From Aulostomus chinensis (Eukaryota > Chordata > Actinopteri > Syngnathiformes > Aulostomidae), in NCBI GenBank assembly GCA_037954235.1, contig JBBMOA010000012.1, forward strand, positions 6,449,144 to 6,513,143: a DNA stretch of 64,000 bases, read 5' to 3'. The translations under genes were made by a program, and so were the position numbers. This document shows positions 1 to 14,100 of the stretch, piece by piece; positions within the stretch are counted from its first letter, which is position 1; each line of letters begins with the position of its first letter. The notes under the pieces are model-generated. The model did not search any database. It was not told the DNA's origin and worked only from the letters and a program-made list of their open reading frames with translations.

Positions 1-1543
1 TTTTGAATTTGCTTTGTGTAGATGACAGGCAAGATTTTACATACAGAGACAATTGAACTTGACTTGCTCTTATTAAAATCTCCCAATGATTCCAATTAGT
101 GTAATTCAGACAAATAAAATAAATGTTGCTGTGCCTTCATCTGTCTGCTCCTCATACATCCGACTCGACTGCTGGCATGAAATCCGGACTGTGTCGCTGT
201 GCTCGGCGAGGCTTACTTCACTGCAGCGCCCTGACAAGAACCTGCATCGCTGTACACGTTTGCCCCGACGCCGCTGTGACGGTGTCTGAACTGACCCAAC
301 GAGCTTAAAACCCAATCAGCCAATTAAAGAGGCAACGGTAAACAACTTGTCAACAATAAATTCAGCAGGGATCATTTCATGAGCCTTTTTTCCCCTCCTC
401 CAATTCTTCAAAGCTCGTATCTTATCAAAACTCATTAGACTCTCCTGTGGGTAATATTTTTGGACCTTCCACTGCCCTTCTCATAAACATGATTCACAAC
501 GACAGAACAATAAAACATAAGTATAATAAATAAATAAATGAGCATAATTAGTTTAACATTCCGTGGAGATGAGCAATTGGATGGAGGCTTGGATTCTGAC
601 TTTTATCAGGCCATCCTTTCTCTGCCCAATAAACACAGTGATGGTCCCCTATGAATAATGGATGATGCATCACATTATACTGGATGGTTAATCTATCAAA
701 ATGCTGCTGATGATATTACATGTCCAGGCGCCATCATCCAGGGCTCTCCCCCAATCTGGATGACTTTTACAGCCAGCTCTGCTCTAATGATAGTTTTTCT
801 GTTACAGCCTGTAGTTTTAAGTGAATAAAAACAAATAAGTGATCGTGTTGAGTAATGACAGCTAATTAGATCTGTCTCTTTTAATCCCGGCAGACTGTTT
901 GTTTATCTTATAAATCAACAAGTTATTCACAAAAATATATGAACCAAGTTGAAACCGGTGATTAAATGAGGGGACCGCACCTCAAAATCAGATTGCTATT
1001 TTATTTAGATTGATTTATAAAATGTATGTAAATGCGTGGGGGGGACAGAACAGTATCATATGTTTGCATCTAATACAGTATAGGTGCATTTGCATTATTT
1101 TTTTTCCAGCTGCGTCATGTTTGATGTCACGAAAACACCGGAACAGCAGGATGGAGTTAGCTGCTAGCGGCTAGCTGCTAGCCGCTGTGCAGACTTACTC
1201 TTATGTTATATCTCTGTGTAACTGTGGGTTGAAGCTCTGTCAGTGTTGAAACTTTTTATGCTAGAGATCATTAAATGTGTCCGCAATTATTTTTTGCTCC
1301 CATGAATAGAACTTAATTTCAGCAGTGGTTAGCACTCGGACAGCGCACATCATTAGCTTGCGCACACACCGCAGCCTGCTGAATAAAAATGTATAAATGC
1401 ATAAAAATAAGTTGCTATAGTTTCTGGCTCGACAGCATTGAGGTGCAGGAAAGCGTCAAAAACAAGAAACCCACATTTTTGACAGGAAGAAGACTGTGAA
1501 TTTGATATCCAGTAATCTGCTCATGTATGTTGCTAATCTGTAC
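1..1543 (-). other. thsd7b intron 6 (5' part only)
   Basis: This is intronic DNA running off the window edge. It has no exon-like TSR sequence on the minus strand. A GC-richer patch at about 180-300 is open in several frames but has neither the cysteine spacing nor the wording expected of the next exon. A short near-perfect palindrome lies at 1166-1186. Otherwise I see nothing in it. Confidence 0.7.
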
Positions 1544-4500
1544 CTGTAACGCTGACGCAGGTCACATTCTGGACAGCCGTTCCAGGACCGCACGTGCTTT
1601 TAGTAGGAATGCATCTTCCTTCTTGATGAACCTGCCACAGGTAGCAGGCGGGACCCTCACAGGGGATGGACTCTACGAGATGAGGACAAGTCACCAGATG
1701 ACTGCTGGAGTCCCACAACACCTCCCTCCTCCTGTGTTTGAAACCTGAGAGAGAAGATTGAAGACAATTAAGACTGGCAGAGAGGCCGCTGATTTACACA
1801 GTAGTGGTGAAGCATGTCAACACACAAGATACAGAAATCCTCTCAGAAAAGTAGTCCACGGTAGTCTGAGGTTTCAGGCTTGGCTGCAGTCCTGGTAAGT
1901 GTGATAGCCCAGTTCCTCCTCACTAGAACATGTTGCATTTGGCTTTTTGGCGTTTTTAGAAAGCTAAAATTCTGGGGCGCAAATGCAGGTGTTTGTTGGT
2001 TTTTTTTGGCAGGGAGGGAGAAAAAGTTGGAGCTTTTCTACCCTGCAAGGAATGTTTCTGAGGTGAGAGTATCAGAACTCAGAGTAACGTTAGGAACACA
2101 ACTGCTCTTCATCAGACTACACAGACACTGTGAGACGCCATCTTCAATAACTGCCTGATGCAGATCCCATGATGCTGCCAGGTGGGCGATACCAAAAGCA
2201 GGAGTACAAAAATGTTCCCTAAATGGATAAAATATGTAGCAGGTCGTATGGAGACAAAGTGTGGAACCATGCAAACATATTTTTTACACACCACGTCAAG
2301 ACATGGAAATACATGTGCATACCTGCTTAGAGATCAGGATCATCCGACTAGACACCATGAAGTGGAAGTATCTCACTCACGGAGATGTTAGCTTGATATA
2401 CACATAGCTATAAACACTTGCACAGCTCAGAGCAACTGTTACCAGACTTATAGGCTGTCATGAAGTACAGAAGAACAGCAACTGAAGGGGCTCCTCTATT
2501 TTTCTATTTTGCAGTATTACTCATACAGTGTATTAGTTAGTGCCCATTAATATAGACATCAAGTACAACACAGTACATCAGGGAAACCAAACATCGACAC
2601 GTCACTCACGGTCGGTGCAATAAATGATTGATGTTGGAGCCCTGCTGTGAGCGCGCCTCTCTTTCCCTCCATTGTATGACCCTGCCATAAACACCCAACA
2701 CAATTTTGACGAACATGTTAAGTATTCATTTACAGTATGACATTTTTATGAAGCTGATTTAAGTGAGACTTGATACTGTGGCCCTATTCCAGCTAATATT
2801 TCTTCGCTCTGTTCATCTGCAGACGCTATCCATTAGTCCTGCTCCATGGTGTTTTCAGCAAATTTACCTGAGATTTACACTGCTGGGAAACCACAGATGA
2901 CTGGACATCATCTTTCCAGTCAGTCAGAGATTACATGATCCAACAACACAGAGTTAAAGGTACAATTACTCTCCGACTACCATGAACATGTTCAGTGATT
3001 ATCTCCAAATGGAAAGCCTTCGCTTGTATTTGTACCGCTAAATCGACACCAGAAAAGATTAAGATTAGATTAATTCCATCAGAAAACTGATGGAATTAAT
3101 CTACAAAGACAGCAGTTTTAGTGACGTACTTGCTTATGCTTGTTCCTCAAGATGAGAGACTTCACAGCAGCTTCCTCTCGTAGCTCACAAGCTTATCAGA
3201 AACTCGGCCACACCAAGAAACCCAGAAAAGCCAGAGATTCCCAAACCGTAAAGCTCATCACCCTCCAGCTCCTCCTGTCCCAGAGGTGGTTGAGACATAC
3301 TAACACCGGCGCTTCTGTACACGCCCATAAAGCCGTATATCCAAACACATCCAAACATTTCAACTCCATTTTAAATTATTGGGTGTTTCAAACACTACTG
3401 TTCATTTGATTTTTTTTTTCCTGCACAATATTTTCCGCAATCCATCAAAACATGGTTCACAGGCTCTGCATCTCCACATGTGCATTTTCCATGCGGATGC
3501 TTCCTGCCAATTCTTGTATTTGATGTGCATTTCCACAGTGGCTGTACTGAAAACCAGAAGCTTCCTTTGTTTCCCCTTTTCTATTCTTTTTGCAACAACT
3601 CTGTTCTTGCTCGCTGAATCAACTCTCACACTCCACCCTTCCATACAATACTTCCATGTCTATGTTCTTCCTTTTGATTTAGCCCTTTTTGCTGCCTCAT
3701 CTGCTTCTTTATTCCCCTGTTCGCCTGCATGAGCGGGGGTGCAGAGAAACCCAACAGTTCTCCTAAACTTAGGGGACTTTCACGAGTCTGTTTCTCATTT
3801 TCTTTTATATTTATTTCGCTTTCACAGGCGGACAAACTAAAAAAAATACATCTGCAGCAGGGCCTGTACCAAGGAGCAGAGCCGGAAATGGGCTCTCTTT
3901 CGAAAACATCTAAAATTATGCTCTGGAAAATGTAAACGCCTTGGCCCAGATGTTTTAGCAAACATCACATTTGAGCTGTCCAAACCTCTCCCTGTCATAT
4001 CATTACCTTTCATTTTGTTTCCACCTGAACAAATTCAGTCTGCGGACAGCCGTTTCTCCTGTGCATTCTCGCTTGCTTCTTTAGGTTGAATCAGGGTCAG
4101 ATTGTATTCATATGATGCTTTCACAACCCAGCATTTAGTCTGTTTTAACAGAAACCTGGTATTTTTTTACTTCGGCACGAGTGAATCGTGTCAACATTCT
4201 CTTGTGCGGACCAAACCTGACAGATGTGAGAGCTTGTGTGCTTCAAATGCAATGAAAGCGCAATCTGTTCCTGATCTGAGCCACTTGCAGGAGGACAACA
4301 TGGTTGTCGCGCGGCATTTCTTCAGATGAACACCAAAACTCACTCAGGATCGGCGGCTTCGCCTTGTTGAATTCCAACATTTGCTAGATATCTGGGATGA
4401 GGAGTTCAACGTTTCCCAGCTTGAATTTCAAAGACTAATGTGAGCAAATTTCTTCAACTGTTCCTTCAAACAGGCCCTCAGCAAAGCCACTTGAATTGTT

Positions 4501-6906
4501 GCACCTTGAAACAAAACCAGACAAAATATAAGACTAACCAAATGTTTCAATTTGATTCTGGCAAGTCAAACAGGCTATAAAAGTACAGCACACTTAATAT
4601 ATCTGGTCTGGCTCTACACTTCCTGCCCATCAGTGCCATGATTGCTTTTGTTGAGTCCGAGCATAGTTTATAGCTGCCTTTTCTGATTAAACTACCTCCA
4701 CTTTCCCCAGTACCCTCAGGATTACCATCATCTAGAAGTGCAGCTGGAAATCTGCTTCCAAGAAGTCTCTGCAGGTGCAGCTATTACTGCTTTTCCATTG
4801 TGGAGACTCTTGGAGCCATCAGTGTAAACCTAAAAGTTGTCCACCCTTCCTTCTTTTAAATATCCACTAACTAAATGCCAAAATGCTAAATGCCTCTTTC
4901 TTCCTGATTCGGTCTAAAATATAAAAGTCAAGTTCAATGAAGAGCCGCGGTGGAACAGATGGTCAGGACACTGCTGGGTCTTTCATTCACTCCCCCTCCC
5001 CCTTGTAGCAGCCCTTCCCTGAAATTCCCAGTCCTCCTCCAACAAACATTAGCCTGATGTTAAAAACTTAAAAACTCTGTTTAGTCCCAGACGTTCGGGG
5101 ACAGTTTGTTCCTTCTCAGCGCTAATGTAAGTTCCCTCATTTCAACTAAAAAAAAGCTTTAATAGGAGTTGCTCTGTAAGCCCTGCCACCAATTCACTGT
5201 AGCCCGGATCACTTACAGCCTCTTTAGAACAGATGGAGCTGCTGCCCCATGTGCAATACAGCCGTAGTCAATTGCAGATCCTATGGCTGTAGATTGTCGT
5301 TAATGTTCCTCTTTCCGCTCCCTAATCAGATTCAACCAGACAGTGCAAGACACTGATGTCTCTTCTCGCATTTAGCAGCAGCACTTTCAAGACACATCAC
5401 CCTCCATGCTGTTCTCTCTTCAAACCAGACGCTAATGTTAATTCTCTTCTTGTTTCAGTACCGTGAGGTCGTTTTGCATCGTTTTCTCTTGGAAACCAAA
5501 CGCTTGGACTCTGCACTCTGTAGCTGCTTGTGGAGACGGTCTACATTTGAAGCTCTTTTCCATATGTTGTAGTCCCATCCTCCACAATCAATGATAAAAC
5601 AGCACAGCTTTCACTTTCTGAAATGTGTCATCGATGATTATATCAAACTGAAGTCAGAGAGCTGCTTGATTCTGCATATTTATGTGTTTCCAGTAAAATC
5701 ACTGAGGAACTTGTTGCAGATTTTAATTAGTGTTTGAACTGGTTAATGGCGCCGAATGTGCATAACATGACAGCACAGCGCTTGCAGACTAAACACGGGC
5801 CAAACTGGCTCCCTCTTCTAACAATCCATCAGCCTTACCGACTGATATCAGACCAAACAGAACCAATTGTGTAGAGGTTGTGTGACGCTTAAAACAATGT
5901 TTTACAGTGGCGTTAAAAAAAAAGATTCCTCCACAAAGTATAGATCGGTCTTATTTGTTCTATATATGAAAATAAAGGAGAAAGTGCCTTCACCCCATTT
6001 TCCAAAGTGAGAAGAGAAACAAGGGGGGGTTGACGATGATTATGGGTGAAATGGCACAACAAAGGGGAAGGTGCTTCGGAAAAGTGAGTGACTGGAGTCA
6101 GGTTGGAGGCTCCCTCAGTGACACAATTACTGAGTCTCATGGTAATTTCACAGCTGCTGTTTCTGCTCCTAAAATGAAGTTTCCCCACTGAGCTGCTGAG
6201 GTGAGCCGCCTCTGTTGCTGTCACCAACTCAACATGTCTGCTTTACAGAAGATAACACAAGTCTATTGTAAAGACTGATTTCATGTCAAGCTCCATATTG
6301 AATTGTTTGCTTGTACGAGGAAATGGATTGTGAGGGTGAAAAAAAAAAAAATCAAAACGGTCGTGTCCGAATGTGATACATCCTCATACTAGTCTCTTAC
6401 ACGTTTTACATATAAATATGGTTCAAAACAAAAACTGCCATCACTCTCTAGTTAACATTTATGATGTGCCCTTCATGACTACACTGAAGAGTGGAGGAGA
6501 GTGAAATTAATGATGGAAGCAAAGTGGTGTTTTTTTTTTTGGTAGATATCAGGAAAAAACAAAGAAATGGAGCAAATTATCCTTGACAATTGTTGGATTA
6601 TTCGATTATCAGAACAGGGCAGGTGTCAAGCTGCATCGTCCCCTGCATCCTGTTTTTGGTGGCGTTTGTTTGTCGGGATTATGCATTAAAAAATGTACAA
6701 ATAAAATCTGAAGCTTTGTAGGAGGAAGTAATAAAAGCCAAGGAGTAAGCCATCAAAAGGTGGAGGCTGATCCACATACACTAACACTCTTGCTCGACAC
6801 ACTCTTTAGAGGCTGTTTCATCATATCTTAGATGTGATCTCAGCAAATTCTCATTCAGAATATCTTGTGTTTATGTTCCATAAATATAGAGTACTGTAAT
6901 ACTCCA

Positions 6907-6968
<62 letters not shown>

Positions 6969-9456
6969 AGATACTGTAATAGTTAAAGAGGCAGTACGCC
7001 TTCAGTTGAGCACCGTGGCTATAATCTCAAATGTGAAGCCAAAAAGGCCCAGATGTAAAATTGTAAAAGTCGTACTTGCTGATTTGCTATTGCCACTCTA
7101 AAAATGATCAAATTAAATTAAAAAAAAGTAAGAGTGAAAGATAGTAATTGCAATGATCTGTGCCTAAGGGATAATTAGTAATGATCTAAAGTTTGATAAA
7201 AAAAAAACAAAAAAAACAAGAGGGGAGGTAGAAAGTGGAGTGACATGTTTTTCCCCAGTTTAGCAGGATAATGAGCCCAGCTGCATTTCACCTAAATGCC
7301 TTCATCACTTCTAATTTCTAAGATTTGGCATATTTTGTGGATGTCTGGAGAGCAACAGAACACATGAAAGCGGTTTCTGTCTACTGAACATAATTCTGGG
7401 GCTACAACCGTGTGTTCTACCAGATACCAGCGAGGAAAATATTAGCTGAGGAAGGCTTTGTTGTCAGACCAACAAAAAAACATCGGCAGCTGCGGTGTGA
7501 ACAAATAAAGACATACAATTTTAAATAAGCGTTTAAAGGTTGATTCAATAATACCAGATTCCTCAACCAGCAGTGGCAAATATCAGAAAAATACTAAAAC
7601 ATGGTGAAAATGCAAAAAAAATAAGCTGCTTCATATAGCAGGATGGGGTTTATATAATTTGGTAAAGCAGTATTTACTGATGCGACTAACTGGTCTGGAT
7701 AAATGCTGCTGCACTGACAGCCTCTCTGCCTTCGTCAAATATCACAGTGATAAATGAGGCTCAGCTGCCATTTGTAGAAATATTTACTCCCCCATCTCCT
7801 GCTATATTTTGTGTATAAAATACCTAGAACAAGGTTTCAAAGGTTTTCTTTCACTTTCCATGAATAAAAGAAAAAGTGCAGGTCCTTAATAAATATTGAC
7901 AAGAGGATTTAACACTTAAGGAAGAATCATTGGTTGGTTTTCCCAACAGATTGGTGTCTGAAACCCTGGATTACCACGTTATCCCTCTTACTATTGTTAA
8001 ACGATTTACTCTCTTTTTTATGTCCTATTTATCCCACGGTGAAATCTAAAATTAGAAATGAAAATATTCTCTATATATATTTTTCCCAGATTATGATAAA
8101 ACATGGATCACAACCATCCCTCCTTACAGTCTGCAGTCCCAAAGAAGCAAGAGTCATGAGAACAATCGGCCTCATGTCACTCTTAATAAAGCGATAAAAG
8201 AATGCAGTTGCAGGTTTGTAAAGTGGTACCACACAGAGTTGGGAGACACTGGAAGAAACGAGCTCAGCTGCTGTTTATAGAGTACAAGTAGGAATTCTGT
8301 TCTTTCTTAGTCCTCGAGGTCTTGTCTAAAGTCAACTACTGAGCACTTCCAATTCCCTGAGAGAACTTCCAGACTTTTATAAAACAGCAGGATAGAAACT
8401 CTATTACCAGCCTTCTCTGGTATTCCCATTACACTTGAAGAAAGGCGCTTTATTTCCTCAGGTAAACTCATTTTAACACAGCAAAGCTCCGGTAGAAAGG
8501 TCCAACATTCTTTCCTTCCACAGGTGGAACTGTTTTGACTCCAGGAGGCGGCGGCCCACTCTACAAATTACATCCTCCAGCTTTCTACCGGTGTGAGCCG
8601 CCGGTTCAAGAGGCTGATCCCAGCTGTCCCGCCGATGAAGACTCCGGGTCGATTGCAGCTTCGCCTGCAGCACTTCTTGCTGCTGGCATCCGCCACAGAC
8701 AACAATTTTGGCACGGTCGGCAATTTTAATAATTGAAAGGTTTCTTGGTCGTGCCAGGTTTATTTCAGGGAAACAAGGGTCAACCAGTGCTGTGAAGACA
8801 CCCCCCCCCCCCCCCCCGCCCCGCTCCTTCACTAAAATTCTATCCAACTCCAAAGTTCAATTCATTTTCCACACATAGCTGTAAAATGTGATAAGGTGAG
8901 ATAGGATGAAAGACATGAATAGTGCATACTGCAAGGCAATTTATATTTTCATTTAAAGAGAGCGCAGCGGGAGTCGTATCTCTGCTAACTTTGGTTGGTA
9001 CCTCCACCCGAACCTCAGAAGATCGCCGGGATTTTTCAGCTAAGAGAAGGATCATGAATTATTTTGATTGACTGTGAGACATAAAGACGAAGTTCCCATT
9101 CAATAGGAGCGAGACATCGTCCCTCCATCACTGCTCCACGAGGATCCATCCATCCACCGCCTTCATGAACGGCATCAAAATACAGTACGCCACTACCTAC
9201 CTACCTGTATGCTAAACAGCAGATGTTGTATTTTCTACTCCTTGAATAACATTAATGACACTGTCTGTGAGACGAGGAGTTGGCTCATCCCACGGAGACC
9301 AGCGTCTGAGAGCACGAGCACTGACCTGAACAATCTACACTTCAGTCGCTCCCCGGGGGGCTTTCACGCACATTTACTCATGGCAGGGCCGAGGTCGTGC
9401 TGCCCTTTTAACGGCTTCAGCTCACTGACAGACGCACACGCTATACTCTGCACATG

Positions 9457-9499
<43 letters not shown>

Positions 9500-9590
9500 C
9501 TCTCCGATGCAGTCAGATATGACACACATTATCCTGTGCAATAACGCAAGAACATTCAGTAAGTGAGCTAAATGCTTGAGCACTTGCACA

Positions 9591-9625
<35 letters not shown>

Positions 9626-9662
9626 TTTACCATAGTCACTCTCTCTCACACACACACACACA

Positions 9663-9697
<35 letters not shown>

Positions 9698-11124
9698 ACA
9701 CACGCACAAACACACAGGAAGCATCTTCTCTGCTAATATTCCTCCTGGGGATTTAGAACTGAACCACAGGTCTTTCAGCAGCTGTTTATACCTTCTTCAG
9801 CCAGCAACTTATCAACAATTTATAATTCTAAATCACTCCGCTGTCAGCCACCTCTGCAGTCTATTGTTTTACATTCAAATACTGCTAAATTGAAAACATG
9901 GTCTCGCTTAATAGATTCCAGGTTAGAGTAAAGCCCTTGTTGCCTGTATCGAAGGTACTAAACTCTTAGGAAACAGTTGCCGTGAACAGCTGGTTGTAGA
10001 TGTACAACATGGCTATCAGCAATAAAACTCAATGGTATTTTTTTATTGAGTGCTAATGATTTCACCAATGGCCCATCTGTACACTTATCAGACTCAAATT
10101 TAACTGCTAGCTTGTTAGCTCTACGAGGGTCTTTTTGGACCCTCTGCATCCATCCATCTGCCCGATGTGATTCTGAGAAGACAGTTGGAAGGTTTCTTGG
10201 AACTCTTGTCTGCTATTTAGGACAACATTCTCATCCAAATGTTGTGTGTTTATGTCTTGTTACAGCTGCTATCATTTTGGTAACTAATTTGCACATTAGT
10301 TTGATGGTGATATATGGTTAGTAGTGGCTGCATTTACTTTGCTAATTTTATTCTGCAGATACGACAGACGAGTGCTGCTTCTATACAGTTTACAAAATGG
10401 CATCAAAAGGCACCTTCGCACACTACACCACCCGGCAATTGTTTCTGCTCGAGTGCGCCCTTCACCACACCGCCAAAAGTAAAAAAAATAACATAAAATG
10501 CCTCCATTAGTTTGCAGCTTGGTCTCCATTCACTTCAGTTGTTTGGGAAATTACTGCAGCACCTTTTCCAGTGAAACTCCGGCATTGTTTTGTGGACGAA
10601 AAAAACCCCCAAACCTTCCCCCTGGCAGGAGAGGGAGTCGATAGATGGGTGAACTATCCCTTTAAGGACCTGCCTGTTTCTCTTCAGCAGTCTTTGAATT
10701 TAAATCAAATTTTCAATATGTGATAACAGAACAGTGAAGTGGAAACAAGCATAGGATTGATGGTGACGTGCACCGCAGCATGAATATTTGCTGTTTGTAA
10801 AACCATGTTTCACACATAAATACACAAAACTACAACACCGTCGAGCTTGAAAAAATGCATTAACACTAATATCCAGTTTTATCCACGTACCTTTCTTTCC
10901 CTGAGGATCTTTGCAATTGTCTGGTACGCAGGCACCCCAGGGTGACCATTGAGAGAGCAAGCAGTGGTGTTGGCAAGGAATGGAGCAGTGCTTCACAGCC
11001 AGGGGAGGCTCCTCAGCAGCACACAGCCTTGAATTCACAGGCCTGGACACTGAACAAACAAAAGAGACGCAGGCAAGGATAAATCGGGTTTAAGTCAAGC
11101 TCAGGCACACACACAGGCAGCAGA

Positions 11125-11167
<43 letters not shown>

Positions 11168-14100
11168 GTGCAAGGTATCAAGTAAAATGGAATATGTAAA
11201 TCATGTTTGTAATCACAATCCATTGAATTATCAGCTGGATTTTGTGAGAAAAAAGAGGATGCCGAGGACTATTGCATTGCTTTGAAGTGTAGCTAAGATT
11301 GGGAAGACACTGTTTATTACCTCCGCCGAGGGTGTTGTGTTTATACCCACATCTGTTGTTTTGGGGTTTTTTTAGGATTATGCAAAACTGGACCAATCTA
11401 CCAAGCTTGGTAGAGTGGTGACACACGGTCCAAGGAAGAATCCATTAAATTTTGTGGAAAACCTGTTTAACATAGAGTGGGAAGAAAAAAAAATCCCCTG
11501 CACTACCAGATGCCAGGAGTGCTCTTCTAGTTGATATATGCTACAACCTCAAATTTTGTGCACTGCATGTGAGAAGCATAGATTTAGCCAAGCTTATTGT
11601 GGGTTTGCAAAAAAGCAGAGAATAGAAAGAAGAATGAAAGGGGGAAAAAAAAAAGAAAATTACATGTCTGGCTCAGAAGAAAAAATTAAATGGAGGGCAG
11701 CAGCAAGCTTGGGGTGTAAACAGGAGAAGAATGGAGAGAAATTAAGGGAAGGCGCGCTCTAAACAATTCACGGGCATCAATTGGAGATCAAAGGAAGACC
11801 AGCCACCGGTAATAGACTTTGACATTAGTCTCCAAGACAGAGTGGGAGCAAATTTTTGACCTGTTCACAATACAGAGATTTTTATTTAATCTTAATATAT
11901 TCCATTTTGATGCACTTCATTGCGTGGCAAATTTCCATTTAAATGAGAGCCCAAAGAGAAATTCACTAAATGTCCTTCCTGCACAATATCTCCTCACCCA
12001 AAGTAATTTAACATGGTGTTTGATCTGCTTTGTAAAAATGAGACGCTTGCTTAAACGCGCTGATAAAGTGCGTGGTACACATATTCCTGTTGTGTTCCTT
12101 GAACTGTCATTTTCTGCCTTTGACAACCGGCTGCAGACGACATCCAGCAGGAACAAATTGTTTTCCAGATTCCTGGTGCAGGAGAAATGGTCCAAATAGA
12201 AGGAAACGGCAGCATCTGTTTCCATCCATGAAGCTGCGCAATGGTTTATGTTACATATGTCCACGAAAACCCTCCGCTCTGATATGCAACTAGGAGTGAC
12301 CACATGTGCACTTCAGGGGAAAAAAAGGACAGCTTGAAGGAGAAATCGTATTTTATTTTATATTATTGAAGAGATTTGTTAGGCATCAAAGGGGTTGATT
12401 TGCAAAGGCGAACTCATAGTCGAGAGCCATTTGTGAGCCAAACTACCTGCTGTGCTTAATTAAAAAGACTTGTAATGCAAAGTTTTTTCTTCTAGTGACT
12501 GATTTTATGATCCTAAAGTTTCTATTTAATTGAATTTTTGCAGGAGTATCGGTTTTAGCAAAGCACTTTGGCGTTCATAAAGACACAGCAAGACCGATTG
12601 CCTCGCACGTAGCAAATGCTTGATTCCCTCGCAGACGTCGGTTTGACTGTTGGCAGGATAACTTGGAAACTCCATCCACCCGTCCATTTTCTATACCGCT
12701 TATTTTTGTAAGAGTTGCAGGGTGGGGGGTGGAGCCTATCCCAGCTGACATTGGGCGAGAGGTGGGGTTCACCCTGGACAGTCCGTTGCACGGCCATCAG
12801 GAACAATTAAGGGCAGAAAAAAATTGTTAATTTTCATATTGGGTTTGGCTGGCAAGATGGCAAGATGCAACCATTCATGTTTCGTTAGAAAATACTTCAC
12901 CTCGACATGTACAAAAATGAAACATTGTGACCACAAATATTTAAGTCAAATCTAACAAATTGAAGGTGGCGCTACTGAGTGATACCAAACGAATGGGATT
13001 TATCAGAACATGACAGCTTTTAAGGTTCTCTCTTTCATTCTAAACTTCTAAACCCTGTTCCTTCTGAGGAGAAACACAGCAGGTTTTTTTGGAATAAGAA
13101 TAAGAAAACGCGGGTCGCGAGCAAACAGATAAAGAAAACTGTTTTTAAAAACAAAAAAACAAAAAAAAAACGAGAGAGACGTTGAAAACTCAGACTTATA
13201 CTGCGCTGAAAAGTTAGATCCGTCCTCTATGTTCTGCATCAAAGGTGCAGCTGAGAGCAGCATGACAACACAAAGACTCTCATAACATTTCAGGGATCAT
13301 AACTAGCAAAGCTGATTTGGTTTAAGGGAGCATTACAACTACATACATAACAGTAAATAAACGGCATGTGGCAGGGACAATATCAGGTCAGATTTGCTGA
13401 AAAACACCCATGAAAGGAATACGAACGGTAATGCGAAAGCTATTCTTGAAACATTTTGGAGTATACACAGGAATCAGGTCAGTTTGACTGACTGGTAGGA
13501 CTTGATAGATATACAGAGGGCGGTAACAGCTTGTGTTTTCCTTTTTTAAGTCGTGCCTGAATAAGTATTTAAGACTTGGTTGTGCGTCCATCGCTGTGGT
13601 AAATGTTTTGTTGCGCTGTTGGGGAGAACATTCCTCACAATACTTCTTATTCACGCAGACGTTGGGCTACGCTGGGGTTCAGTTTTTCTCAAATATTTTC
13701 TGGTTTGAGAATTGTTGTCTCGTGAATCCGCTGGCGTGGCTTTTTGTATGACTGTTATTGTTCACAGAACACACACACAAATGCGAGTGTTTCCTGTTGT
13801 GTTTTACACAGCATCTTTTCCATCGAGGTAGAAATGTCAGTGTAACATGCTGTGGCAACACAGGACATAAGGCACGCTTTCTTCTCCCGTAACCTTGAAA
13901 AAAAATACTTTATTTAAACTGAAATGCCACAGTTGAGAGGTTTGGGGGAAGGAAGACTGTGCAGCTGTTCTTGTTTTGCTGCAGAGTGTCAACGATCTTC
14001 ATTAAAACTGCTATTTATATATTTCCATGCTGCTCCCTGTTTTGCGGGCTCTCACTATGGAAACTATTCTCAGGTGGAAACAGAAAAAAGGGACCTGGCA

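Larger units (their letters stand above)
1745..10890 (-). other. thsd7b intron 5 (9.1 kb)
   Basis: This intron contains a perfect small hairpin (3066-3103), a degraded I-type LINE in two pieces (3405-3758 and 4480-5440), a CT/TA microsatellite (about 6.9 kb), a 17-base C run (8801-8817) and a compound CA/CT array (9461-9697). The stretches 1745-3060, 5450-6900, 6970-8800 and 9700-10890 hold nothing else I can name. Confidence 0.75.

Noticed and set aside
106..315. GC-richer open patch considered as the next thsd7b exon
   Set aside because: None of the minus-strand frames shows the CEIPC or DCVLSEW wording or the cysteine spacing required after the sixth exon.
3379..3732. 117-codon hydrophobic plus-strand protein
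   Set aside because: It is antisense to the LINE RNase H remnant, so the open frame is incidental.
8473..8853. 126-codon minus-strand frame over a GC-rich patch
   Set aside because: It begins in a glycine run encoded by a C homopolymer and has no recognisable protein similarity.
9422..9661. Cys/Val-rich small protein
   Set aside because: It is translation of CA microsatellites.
11917..12303. 128-codon minus-strand frame considered as an extra exon in intron 4
   Set aside because: Exons 10891-11049 and 15476-15645 already join in phase and match the family without a gap, and the frame has no TSR cysteines.
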